From DASUZB01 sp036377075 (GTDB taxonomy: Bacteria; Actinomycetota; CALGFH01), in contig DASUZB010000035.1 in assembly GCA_036377075.1 (NCBI GenBank), forward strand, positions 1 through 35,286: a stretch of DNA of 35,286 nucleotides, read 5' to 3'. Below, piece by piece: positions 6,610-14,103 of this stretch. The notes beneath the pieces were generated by a model. It had not been told where the DNA came from. It saw nothing but the letters and a program-made list of their open reading frames with translations, and ran no database searches. Both the position numbers and the translations under genes were made by a program. The first letter of the stretch is position 1; every line of letters starts with the position of its first letter.

Positions 6610-7914
6610 TCAGGGGGATGGCTCGGCCGGCCGCGCACCGCGCAGGATGAGCACCCCCGCCAGCCCGGCCACCGCCGAGGCGAGCAGCAGGCCGAGCTTC
6701 ACCGCCGCCTCGAAGCCACCACCGGGAAAGGCCAGGTCAGCGACGAACAGCGGCACGGTGAAGCCGATGCCGGCGATGGTGGCGACGCCCAGGAGGTGCC
6801 GCCAGCCGGCGCCCGCCGGCCAGGCGCCGAGGCGCAGGCGCAGCGCGAGCCAGACCGCCAGCAGGATCCCGGCGGGCTTGCCGAGGACGCGGCCGGCGAC
6901 GACCCCGACCAGCACCAGCGGCGCGCCGTGCCCGGCGAGCGCGTCGGCGTGCACGGTCACGCCCGCGTTGGCGAGGGCGAACAGCGGCACCACCAGGAAG
7001 GCGCTGAGCGGGTGGAGGTCGTGCTGCAGGCGCTCGACGGTCGAGACCGTGCCGCGCGCCTCGCGCAGCACGTCGCGCAGCGGCGCCGGCCCCGGCGCGC
7101 TGGCGAGGGCGTGGCTGCTGTCGTGGAGCGACTCGGGCGGGGTCACCGGGCGGGCCGACGCCAGCAGCCCGAGGGCGACCCCGGCGAGGGCCGCGTTCAC
7201 CCCGGCGGCGTGCAACGCCAGCCACAGGCCGATGCCGGCGGCCACGTACGGCGGGGTCCAGTAGATCCGCGCCCGCCGCAGCCCGGCCACGGTCAGCACC
7301 AGCGCGGCCGCCGCCGCCAGCGCCGGCAGCCGCAGCTCGCCGCTGTAGAACAGGGCGACCACCAGGATCGAGCCGAGGTCGTCGACGATCGCGAGGGCGA
7401 GCAGGAACAGCTTCAGCACCGGCGGCACCCGCGGGCCGAGCAGGGCGAGCACGCCAAGGGCGAAGGCGATGTCGGTGGCCATCGGCACGCCCCAGCCGGC
7501 CGCGCCCGGGCCGCGCGCGTTGAACGCGGCGTAGATCGCCGCGGGCAGCAGCATGCCGCCGGCCGCCGCGACCACCGGCAGGGCCGCCCGCCGCCAGGAG
7601 CGCAGCTCCCCCTCGACCAGCTCGCGCTTGATCTCGAGGCCGACGACCAGGAAGAACAGTGCCATGAGCCCCTCGTTGACCAACTGCCGCAGGTCGCCGG
7701 CCAGCTCGAAGCGGCCGAGGCGGACGTCGAATGCGGTCCGCCAGAGGGCGTCGTAGGCGCCCCGCCAGGGGGAGTTGGCCCAGGCGAGGGCGACGACCAC
7801 GGCGCCCATCAGGACGGCGCCACCGGCGGTCTCTTCGCGCAGGAACTCGCGCAGGGCCGCCGGCATGCGCAGGGGCGCCGGGGCCAGTGGCTGGCCGTCG
7901 CGAACCGGTCGCAT
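6610..7914 (-). CDS. nhaA: NhaA family Na+/H+ antiporter
   Basis: A 434-residue inner-membrane protein that exchanges cytoplasmic Na+ for external H+ to control pH and sodium. About eleven to twelve hydrophobic helices are visible. Conserved sites are NEGLMALFFLVVGLEIKREL (from residue 80), ATDIAFALGVLALLG with the essential aspartate D148, and LAIVDDLGSI with the ion-binding pair D178-D179, matching D163-D164 of the E. coli protein. PLFALANAGV follows in the later helices. The start chosen is ATG 7914 because GGGAGGAG precedes it at good spacing; an upstream GTG would add 18 residues. It lies upstream of nuoA2 on the same strand, 237 bases away, with a promoter between them, so co-transcription is possible but not required. 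Confidence 0.95.
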   Translation of the reverse strand: MRPVRDGQPLAPAPLRMPAALREFLREETAGGAVLMGAVVVALAWANSPWRGAYDALWRTAFDVRLGRFELAGDLRQLVNEGLMALFFLVVGLEIKRELVEGELRSWRRAALPVVAAAGGMLLPAAIYAAFNARGPGAAGWGVPMATDIAFALGVLALLGPRVPPVLKLFLLALAIVDDLGSILVVALFYSGELRLPALAAAAALVLTVAGLRRARIYWTPPYVAAGIGLWLALHAAGVNAALAGVALGLLASARPVTPPESLHDSSHALASAPGPAPLRDVLREARGTVSTVERLQHDLHPLSAFLVVPLFALANAGVTVHADALAGHGAPLVLVGVVAGRVLGKPAGILLAVWLALRLRLGAWPAGAGWRHLLGVATIAGIGFTVPLFVADLAFPGGGFEAAVKLGLLLASAVAGLAGVLILRGARPAEPSP

Positions 7915-8217
7915 GGGCTCCTCCCTGGCCAGCGTAGGGGTGGTCGCCGACCAGGCTTCCCGGCACACCGCCGCTCAGGATAGCGAACCGCCTGCTTGGG
8001 CTGGTGGATTGCGCACGGTTCGATCAGAATTGGCGGGCGCTCGCTACCTCGGACGGACGAGCGGTGTCTTTCAGGTGGACGAAGGGTTTCGAAGGGTGAA
8101 ACGCTCAGGCGCTCACCGGCGTTTTCATGGTGGGGGAATTCGTACGGCTGTAGCGGTCGCAGCCGCGCGCCGCGGTCCCGCACGCACCACGAGCCGGACG
8201 AGCGACGGGGGGTCGCG
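7915..8217. other. Divergent intergenic region nhaA / histidine kinase
   Basis: These 303 bases hold no credible gene; open frames here lack a ribosome site and homology. A candidate nhaA -10 (TATCCT on the minus strand) is at 7977-7982, about 55 bases before the nhaA Shine-Dalgarno region; its -35 is poor. A short direct repeat GAAGGGT occurs twice around 8083-8099. I see no clear promoter for the plus-strand kinase gene and no known riboswitch. Confidence 0.5.
7977..7982 (-). promoter_or_regulatory. Candidate -10 box of nhaA
   Basis: TATCCT on the minus strand fits TANNNT and lies about 63 bases upstream of the nhaA start. No good -35 hexamer is found 16-19 bases further upstream, so the call is weak. 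Confidence 0.3.
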
Positions 8218-9930
8218 GTGAAGGTGTTGCGCGTGAGGCCAGCCCACCTTGCGCGGCGGCCAGGCCTGCGGCAGCGCGTGCCGAACCGCTTCCTGGCCTG
8301 GGTGGCCGCCTGCATCGCCGCCACGGTCCTGTACTACCTGCTTCCCAACCCCTGGCAGCTCCTCTGGGGCAACGTGGTCGCCTGCGCGGCGGTGGCGGCG
8401 ATGGCGGTGGGCCTGTGGCGGCGCCGGCCGGCGCCGCTGCTGCCCTGGCTGCTGCTGCTCGCCGGCGTCGCCTGCTTCGCCGGCGGCGACCTGATGTGGA
8501 CCTGGTACCAGGAGGTCTCGCACGTCGACCCGTTCCCGTCCAGCGCCGACGTCGTCTACCTGGCCGGCTACCCGGTCCTGGCGGCCGCCCTGCTGCTGCT
8601 GATCCGGGGGCGCTCCCCCCGGGGCGACTGGGCCAGCCTGATCGACGCGACCGTGATCGCCGTTGGCAGCGGCCTGCTCGTCTGGGTGTTCCTGGTGGAG
8701 CCGCACGTGCGCGACCACTCCCTCTCCCTGGTCGAGCGGCTCGTCTCGATCGCCTACCCGGCCGGCGACCTGTTGCTGATCGCGCTGGCGGCGCGCTTCG
8801 CGGTGACGCCGGGACGCCGCACCGCCTCCTTCAGGGCGCTGCTGGGCGCGCTGCTGCTGGTGCTCTACGCCGACGCCGTGTTCGCCGCGCTCGACCTGTT
8901 CCAGGGCTACGACGGCGCCAGCCCGGCCGACGGCGGCTACCTGCTGTCGTACGTGCTGTTCGCCGCCGCCGTGCTGCACCCCTCCATGCGCGAGCTGCCC
9001 CAGTCGGTGGTGGCACGGGGAGGCGAGCGGCTCAGCCGTGGCCGGCTGGTCGCCCTCGCCGCGGCGTCCCTGATGGCGCCGGCGGCGATGGTGGTGCAGC
9101 GCCTCACCGGCACCGAGGTCGAGCCGCTGGTGGTCGCCGGCGCGGCCGCGGTGCTGTTCCTGCTGGTGGTGACGCGGATGGCCGGCCTCGTCCGGACGGT
9201 CGAGCGGGCCCAGGCCGAGCGCGGCCAGCTGCTCGACCGCACCATGAGCGCGGCCGAGCAGGAACGGGCACGCCTCGCCGCCGAGCTCCACGACGGCCCC
9301 ATCCAGCACCTCAACACCCTCGCCTACGAGCTGGAGCGGGCCTGCGCGTCGCTGGTCCGCGGCAGCCTCGACGGCGGCATCCAGACGCTGCGCCAGTCCC
9401 AGGGCACGCTGTACCGCCAGGTGGGAGAGCTGCGGCGGCTCATGGTCGAGTTGCGCCCACCGGTGCTCGACCAGATCGGCCTGGAAGCGGCCCTGAAGGA
9501 CCAGGCAGCCGACTTCCAGCGCCGTACGCGGATCGACTGCACCGTCACGGCGGCGTTCGGCGAACGGCTCAGCCCGGAGGTCGAGACCGTCCTGTACCGG
9601 GTCGCCCGGGAGGCGCTGACCAACGTCGAGAAGCACGCCAAGGCGGGCAGGGTCTGGCTCACCCTGGTCGGGGAGCGCTCCCGGGTGCGCCTCGAGGTCC
9701 GCGACGACGGCGTCGGCTTCGATCCCACCGCGGCGACCGACCGGTCCGGCCGCGAGCACTACGGCCTGCTGGGCATGCGCGAGCGGGTCGAGCTGGCCGG
9801 CGGCACCTGGTCGCTGCTGACCGGCCCCGGCCGCGGCGTCACCGTCCAGGCCGCCTTCGGGCGCCCGGCCATTACCGGCCCCGCCAGCCCGCAGGGCGAG
9901 GTCGGCGTGCCGGTCGCCTCCCGAACCTGA
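8218..9930 (+). CDS. Membrane-bound NarL/DesK-type sensor histidine kinase (orphan in this window)
   Basis: A 570-residue two-component sensor. Residues about 25-325 contain some nine to ten hydrophobic helices and no recognised extracellular sensor domain. The HisKA_3 dimerisation helix follows (345-415), with phospho-acceptor H358 in AAELHDGPIQHLNTLAYELE and the typical ELRPPVLDQIGL. The HATPase_c domain shows the N box EALTNVEKHAKA (N469), G1 box DDGVGFDP (496-503) and G2-like GLLGMRERVELAGG. GTG 8218 was chosen as start because it follows a GGGGGG stretch and precedes a basic N-terminus; the frame is open further upstream without a ribosome site. Partners of this class are NarL/LuxR response regulators, but none lies next to it. 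The next gene is 144 bases downstream. The signal sensed cannot be told. Confidence 0.9.
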   Translation: MKVLRVRPAHLARRPGLRQRVPNRFLAWVAACIAATVLYYLLPNPWQLLWGNVVACAAVAAMAVGLWRRRPAPLLPWLLLLAGVACFAGGDLMWTWYQEVSHVDPFPSSADVVYLAGYPVLAAALLLLIRGRSPRGDWASLIDATVIAVGSGLLVWVFLVEPHVRDHSLSLVERLVSIAYPAGDLLLIALAARFAVTPGRRTASFRALLGALLLVLYADAVFAALDLFQGYDGASPADGGYLLSYVLFAAAVLHPSMRELPQSVVARGGERLSRGRLVALAAASLMAPAAMVVQRLTGTEVEPLVVAGAAAVLFLLVVTRMAGLVRTVERAQAERGQLLDRTMSAAEQERARLAAELHDGPIQHLNTLAYELERACASLVRGSLDGGIQTLRQSQGTLYRQVGELRRLMVELRPPVLDQIGLEAALKDQAADFQRRTRIDCTVTAAFGERLSPEVETVLYRVAREALTNVEKHAKAGRVWLTLVGERSRVRLEVRDDGVGFDPTAATDRSGREHYGLLGMRERVELAGGTWSLLTGPGRGVTVQAAFGRPAITGPASPQGEVGVPVASRT

Positions 9931-10074
9931 CGTCGCGGCCGGTCGGGGTGGACGCTGGAGTCCAACCCTGCCGCGCGCGCCGTGGTATGAGTCCGGCAGG
10001 CCGGCCCGGTCCCCGTGGAGGCGTCGAGCGGGCAAGCTGTAAGGCACGCTGCCGTGGACTTGGAGGCTCTGTCG

Positions 10075-11418
10075 ATGACACGCCGTCGCCGCGCTGCCCC
10101 CCGCCGCCGGTTGCTGCACCCGCGCTGGCAACAGCAGCGCGAGCGGCGCCTCACCGCCGTCCGGGCGGTGCGCGAGGCGTTGCTGTCGCTCGCCGGGCTG
10201 CTCGGCAGCCCGGTCGTCAACCAGGCTGGCGAGGAGATCGGGGAGCTGGTCGACCTGGTCGCGCGCTGGGCCGAGGAACCCTACCCGCCGCTGACCGGGC
10301 TGGTCGTGCGGGTGGCACGGCGGCAGGTGTTCGTCCCCGCCGAGCAGGTCGTCGAGCTCGACCGGCGGGGCGCGCGGCTGCGCTCGGCCCGCCTCGACCT
10401 GCGCGAGGTCGAGCGCCGCCCCGGTGAGGTGCTGCTGGCCCGCGACGTGCTCGACCACCAGTTGGTCGACACCGACGGGATCAAGGTGATCCGCGCCGCC
10501 GACCTGTACGTTGCCAGGGTCGGCGAGGTCTACCGGCTGGTCGGGGTCGACGTCGGCCTGCAGACGCTGTTGCGCCGGCTGGGGCCGGCCCGCTTCCGCT
10601 GGGTGCCGACGCCGGAGCGGGTGATCGACTGGGTCGCGATCCAACCGTTCGGGATCGACCCGGGCGGGGTCCGCCTGCGGACGCCGACCAGGCGGCTACC
10701 CCGCCTGCGCCCCTCCGAGCTGGCCGACCTGTTGGAGGACCTGGAGCGCCCGGCAAGGCAGGCGCTGCTCGCCGAGCTGGACCCGGCCACCGCCGCCGAC
10801 GCGCTGGAGGAGATGGACCCGGAGGAGCTGGATGCCCTCCTGCACGAGGTGCCCGACGATCAGGCCGCCGCCCTGCTGGCGCGGATGGAGTCCGACGAGG
10901 CGGTCGACGCGCTCCGCGAGCTGGAGCCTGACGAGCGCGACGAGCTGCTGGGACGGCTCCCCGCGGCGGTGGCGCAGCGGCTGCGGCAGCTGCTCGCCTT
11001 CCCCGAGGACCGCGCCGGTGGCTTCATGACCGGCGACCTGGTGATCGTCGACGAGCAGATGACGGTCGCCGCGGTGGCCGAGCGGCTGCGCGGGGTCGTG
11101 GCGGACCAGCCCGACCTGGACACGGTGGTGGTGGTCGACACCGCCGGACGGCTGGTGGACGTGATCAGCATCCTCGAGCTGCTGCTGGCAGCTCCCGACC
11201 AGCGCGTCGGCGAGCTGGTCGGGCCGCCGTGGCCGGTCACGGTGGGACCGGACGCGACCGTCGAGGAGGCGGCCGACGCGCTGGTCGACAACCGCCGCAA
11301 CAGCATCCTGGTGGTCGACGACCAGGGCCGGCCCCTCGGCTGCATCCAGGCCGACGACATGGTCGACGCGCTGCTGCCCGGGCGGGGCCGGCTGCACTTC
11401 CCGAGGCTGCTGCAGTGA
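10075..11418 (+). CDS. Soluble PRC-barrel / MgtE N-domain / CBS-pair protein, putative Mg2+ sensor for the adjacent NRAMP-type transporter
   Basis: A 447-residue protein without transmembrane segments. After a basic N-terminus (RRRRAAPRRR) comes a PRC-barrel-like region (about 38-120, with VNQAGEEIGELVDLV), and a second beta-rich segment (about 125-195) may be another PRC-like unit. Residues about 210-312 form an acidic helical repeat of MgtE N-domain type, with ELADLLEDLE, ATAADALEEMDPEELDALL and DDQAAALLARM. Next comes GGFMTGD, the MgtE linker motif, and a CBS pair (about 317-435). In MgtE these domains sense cytoplasmic Mg2+ and gate a membrane pore; the pore domain is absent here. The start is ATG 10075 with GGAGG nine bases upstream. 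The stop overlaps the transporter start (GTGA), so the two proteins are probably made together as sensor and transporter. The domain calls rest on motif reading only. Confidence 0.85.
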   Translation: MTRRRRAAPRRRLLHPRWQQQRERRLTAVRAVREALLSLAGLLGSPVVNQAGEEIGELVDLVARWAEEPYPPLTGLVVRVARRQVFVPAEQVVELDRRGARLRSARLDLREVERRPGEVLLARDVLDHQLVDTDGIKVIRAADLYVARVGEVYRLVGVDVGLQTLLRRLGPARFRWVPTPERVIDWVAIQPFGIDPGGVRLRTPTRRLPRLRPSELADLLEDLERPARQALLAELDPATAADALEEMDPEELDALLHEVPDDQAAALLARMESDEAVDALRELEPDERDELLGRLPAAVAQRLRQLLAFPEDRAGGFMTGDLVIVDEQMTVAAVAERLRGVVADQPDLDTVVVVDTAGRLVDVISILELLLAAPDQRVGELVGPPWPVTVGPDATVEEAADALVDNRRNSILVVDDQGRPLGCIQADDMVDALLPGRGRLHFPRLLQ

Positions 11419-12698
11419 CCACGCCGGCGACCGCCACCCCGCCGTCCACCAGCTCCGGCCGGCGCGGGCGGCGGGCGCGGATCGCCGCCTACCTGCGGGT
11501 GCTCGGCCCCGGGCTGATCGCCTCGGCGGCGGGCAACGACGCCGGCGGGATCGCCACCTACGCCTCGGCCGGGGCGCAGTTCGGCTACCGGATGCTGTTC
11601 TTCATGCTGCTGGTCGGCCTCGGCCTGGTGCTGGTGCAGGAGATGGCCGCCCGGCTCGGCACCTTCACCGGCAAGGGCCTCGCGGCGCTGATCCGCGAGG
11701 AGTTCTCCCTGCGGGTGGCCGCGTTCGCGCTGGTGTGCCTGCTGGTCGCGAACCTGGGCCTGGTAGTGAGCGAGTTCGCCGGCATCGGTGCGGCGATGGA
11801 ACTGTTCGGGGTCTCCCGCTACCTGGCCGTCCCGGTCGCGGCGGTGATCGTCTGGGGGCTGGTGGTGCTCGGCTCCTACCGCTACGCCGAGCGGCTGTTC
11901 CTGCTGATGGCACTCGTCTTCTTCGCCTACCCGGTGGCCGCGTTCCTGGCCCACCCGCGCTGGGGCGAGGTCGCCACCCAGACGTTCTGGCCGCACCTGC
12001 TCGGCACCAAGGCGTTCCTGTTCCTCGGGGTGGCGGTGATCGGCACCACCATCTCGCCCTACATGCAGCTCTACCAGGCAGCCGCGGTGGCCGACAAGGG
12101 GATCGGCCCCGACCAGTACCGCTTCGAGCGGGTCGACGCCATCGCCGGGGCGGCGTTCGCCTGCCTGGTGGCGTTCTTCATCATCGTCGCCACCGGCGCG
12201 ACCATCGGCGGGACCGGGCCGCTCGCCTCGGCGGCCGAGGCCGCCCAGGCCCTGGTCCCGGTCGCCGGCCACCGCGCCGAGGAGCTGTTCGGCATCGGCC
12301 TGCTGGGTGCGTCGGCGCTGGCCGCGGCGGTGGTGCCCCTGTCGACCGCCTACGCGCTCAGCGAGGCGATCGGTACCGAGCGGTCGGTGTCGCGCACCTT
12401 CGCCGAGGCTCCCCTGTTCCTCGGCCTGTTCACCGGCCAGCTGGTGGTCGGCGCGGCGGTGGCACTGCTGCCAGGCAACCTGATCAGCCTGCTGATCAAC
12501 GCCTACGTCCTCAACGGCCTGATCACCCCCGTGATCCTCGCCTTCCTGGTGGTGCTGACCAGCCGCCGCCGGCTGCTCGGCGCGGCCGCCAACCCGCCGC
12601 TGCACCGCGCCGTCGCCACCGCGGTGGTCGCGGTCGTCAGCGTGCTGTCCACCGTCGTGCTGCTGCAGACGGTGCTCGGCTGGTTGGGCGTCGGCTGA
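11415..12698 (+). CDS. NRAMP-related metal ion transporter, NRMT-like (probable Mg2+)
   Basis: A 427-residue membrane protein with about eleven helices and the SLC11/NRAMP layout. TM1 reads GPGLIASAAGNDAGGIATY; the metal-binding motif DPGN of Mn/Fe transporters is D42-A-G-G45 here. TM6 reads IGTTISPYMQLYQAA; the usual MPH with its soft-metal Met is S214-P-Y. The TM1 Asp is kept. Loss of Asn and Met is the pattern described for NRAMP-related Mg2+ transporters. The N-terminus is basic and Thr/Ser-rich. GTG 11415 overlaps the stop of the sensor-like gene (GTGA), which favours this start over upstream frames. The substrate is inferred from motifs and neighbour, and another hard divalent metal is possible. 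Confidence 0.88.
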   Translation: MTTPATATPPSTSSGRRGRRARIAAYLRVLGPGLIASAAGNDAGGIATYASAGAQFGYRMLFFMLLVGLGLVLVQEMAARLGTFTGKGLAALIREEFSLRVAAFALVCLLVANLGLVVSEFAGIGAAMELFGVSRYLAVPVAAVIVWGLVVLGSYRYAERLFLLMALVFFAYPVAAFLAHPRWGEVATQTFWPHLLGTKAFLFLGVAVIGTTISPYMQLYQAAAVADKGIGPDQYRFERVDAIAGAAFACLVAFFIIVATGATIGGTGPLASAAEAAQALVPVAGHRAEELFGIGLLGASALAAAVVPLSTAYALSEAIGTERSVSRTFAEAPLFLGLFTGQLVVGAAVALLPGNLISLLINAYVLNGLITPVILAFLVVLTSRRRLLGAAANPPLHRAVATAVVAVVSVLSTVVLLQTVLGWLGVG

Positions 12699-12733
12699 GC
12701 GCGGCCCGAGCCAGTCCGGTGGCCGGCGTGGGC

Positions 12734-12739
12734 TAGCAT
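12734..12739 (+). promoter_or_regulatory. Candidate -10 box for a leaderless MFS transcript
   Basis: TAGCAT (TANNNT) ends six bases before the GTG start at 12746, a spacing that puts transcription start at or next to the start codon. No Shine-Dalgarno precedes the gene. Leaderless mRNAs of this design are common in actinobacteria. The same spacing recurs before 14104. Confidence 0.5.
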
Positions 12740-12745
12740 CGACGC

Positions 12746-13996
12746 GTGACCGCGGTCCCCCTGCGCCGAAACCGGGACTTCGTGCTGCTCCAGGCCGGGC
12801 AGCTCCTGTCGGAGGCCGGCACGGAGTCGAGCTCGATCGCCTACCCGCTGCTGGTGCTGGCGGTGACCCACTCGGCGGCCAAGGCGGGCGTCGTCGCGTT
12901 CGCGCGCACCCTCCCCCTGGCGCTGTTCGCGCTGCCCGCGGGCCTGGCGGCCGACCGCTGGAACCGCAAGCGGTTGATGATCGCGGCCGACGGCGTCCGG
13001 GTGCTGGCGATCGGTGGCCTCGCCGCGACCATCCTGCTAGGCCCGGTCGCCTTCTGGGCGATCCCGCTGGTCGCGTTCGTCGAGGGCGGCGGCGCGGCCC
13101 TGTTCCTCGCGGCGCAGCCAGGCGCCGTGCGCGCCGTGGTGCCGCCACGCCAGCTGCCGGCGGCCGTGAGCGCCCAGACGGGCCGGCAGGCGGCGGTCGG
13201 CCTGGCCGGCCCTCCGCTCGGCGGGGCACTCTTCGGGCTCGCCCGCGCGCTGCCGTTCGCCGTCGACGCGGCTTCGTACGCCTTCTCGACCGTCTCGCTG
13301 CTGGCGATGCGCACGCCGTTCCAGCAGCGGCGCGAGCCAGAGCGTGCGCCGCTGCGCGCCAGGCTCGCCGAGGGCATGCGCTTCCTGTGGGGCCAGCGGT
13401 TCCTGCGCACCTGCGCGTTGCTGTTCGGGCTGGCCAACTTCGTCGGCCCCGGCGTCCTGTTCGCGGTCGTGGTCCTCGGCAGGCGGCAGGGGCTGTCGGG
13501 CGGCGCGGTCGGCGCGCTGGTCGCGGCGTTCGGTGCCTGCGCGCTGCTCGGCTCGTTCGCGTCACCGCTGGTCCGCCGGCTCCTTCCGGTCCGCGCCGTG
13601 CTGCAGCTCGAGCTGTGGACCTGGCCCGGCTGCGCCCTGTTCCTGGCCTGGCCGAACGCCTACGTGCTGGCCGCCAGCATCCTGCCGACCGCCTTGGCGA
13701 TCCCGTCGACCGACTCGGTCGTCAACAGCTACCGCATCGCGATGACGCCCGACCGGCTCCTCGGCCGCGCCGAGTCGGTACGCAGGACGATCTCGCTGCT
13801 GGTCGCGCCGCTCGGCCCGCTCGCTGCCGGGTTCCTGCTCGGCGCCACCTCGGCCCGTGCCACCATCGCCCTGTTCGCCGCGTTCGGCCTGGTGCTGGCC
13901 ATGTGGGGCACGCTGAGCCCGTCGATCCGCTCGGCCCCGAGCCTCGACGAGCTCGCCTCCCAGGAGGCCGGAGCCTCCGCCGCGCCCACCTCCTGA
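12746..13996 (+). CDS. MFS_3-type (EntS-like) transporter
   Basis: A 416-residue major facilitator protein with about ten to twelve hydrophobic helices. The N-terminal FVLLQAGQLLSEAGTE and the loop AGLAADRWNRKRLMIAADG (the MFS A-motif, with D and RxKR) are typical of the MFS_3 group, which includes the enterobactin exporter EntS and putative macrolide pumps. DSVVNSYRIAMTPDRLLGR in the second half resembles the group's conserved loop before helix 10. The start is GTG 12746, placed six bases after a TANNNT box. It stands alone, 47 bases after the NRAMP gene but probably with its own promoter. The substrate is unknown: a small-molecule or siderophore exporter is most likely by family. Confidence 0.88.
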   Translation: MTAVPLRRNRDFVLLQAGQLLSEAGTESSSIAYPLLVLAVTHSAAKAGVVAFARTLPLALFALPAGLAADRWNRKRLMIAADGVRVLAIGGLAATILLGPVAFWAIPLVAFVEGGGAALFLAAQPGAVRAVVPPRQLPAAVSAQTGRQAAVGLAGPPLGGALFGLARALPFAVDAASYAFSTVSLLAMRTPFQQRREPERAPLRARLAEGMRFLWGQRFLRTCALLFGLANFVGPGVLFAVVVLGRRQGLSGGAVGALVAAFGACALLGSFASPLVRRLLPVRAVLQLELWTWPGCALFLAWPNAYVLAASILPTALAIPSTDSVVNSYRIAMTPDRLLGRAESVRRTISLLVAPLGPLAAGFLLGATSARATIALFAAFGLVLAMWGTLSPSIRSAPSLDELASQEAGASAAPTS

Positions 13997-14091
13997 GCGC
14001 GGGTAGGAGGCGGGCGCGGCAGGGACCGTCTGGTCGCAGGCGGCTGTCCACAATCTGCCGGGATGGACTGGGCGGCGGCCGTTGGGCAGGG

Positions 14092-14097
14092 TAGCTT
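14092..14097 (+). promoter_or_regulatory. Candidate -10 box before the DUF222-HNH gene
   Basis: TAGCTT (TANNNT) ends six bases before ATG 14104, the same geometry as at 12734-12739, again without a Shine-Dalgarno. This suggests leaderless transcription. The -35 region is not convincing. Confidence 0.4.
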
Positions 14098-14103
14098 CCG
14101 GGC

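Noticed and set aside
8125..10644. Very long open frame on the minus strand opposite the sensor kinase and the sensor-like protein
   Set aside because: Its translation is rich in His, Gln, Arg, Asp and Gly without any domain or helix pattern. It mirrors the GC codon bias of the plus-strand genes, which have clear motifs.
10860..13565. Minus-strand open frame of about 900 codons opposite the NRAMP and MFS genes
   Set aside because: Composition is Arg/Pro/Ala/Gln-rich low complexity and it crosses several well-supported plus-strand genes; it is a frame shadow in GC-rich DNA.
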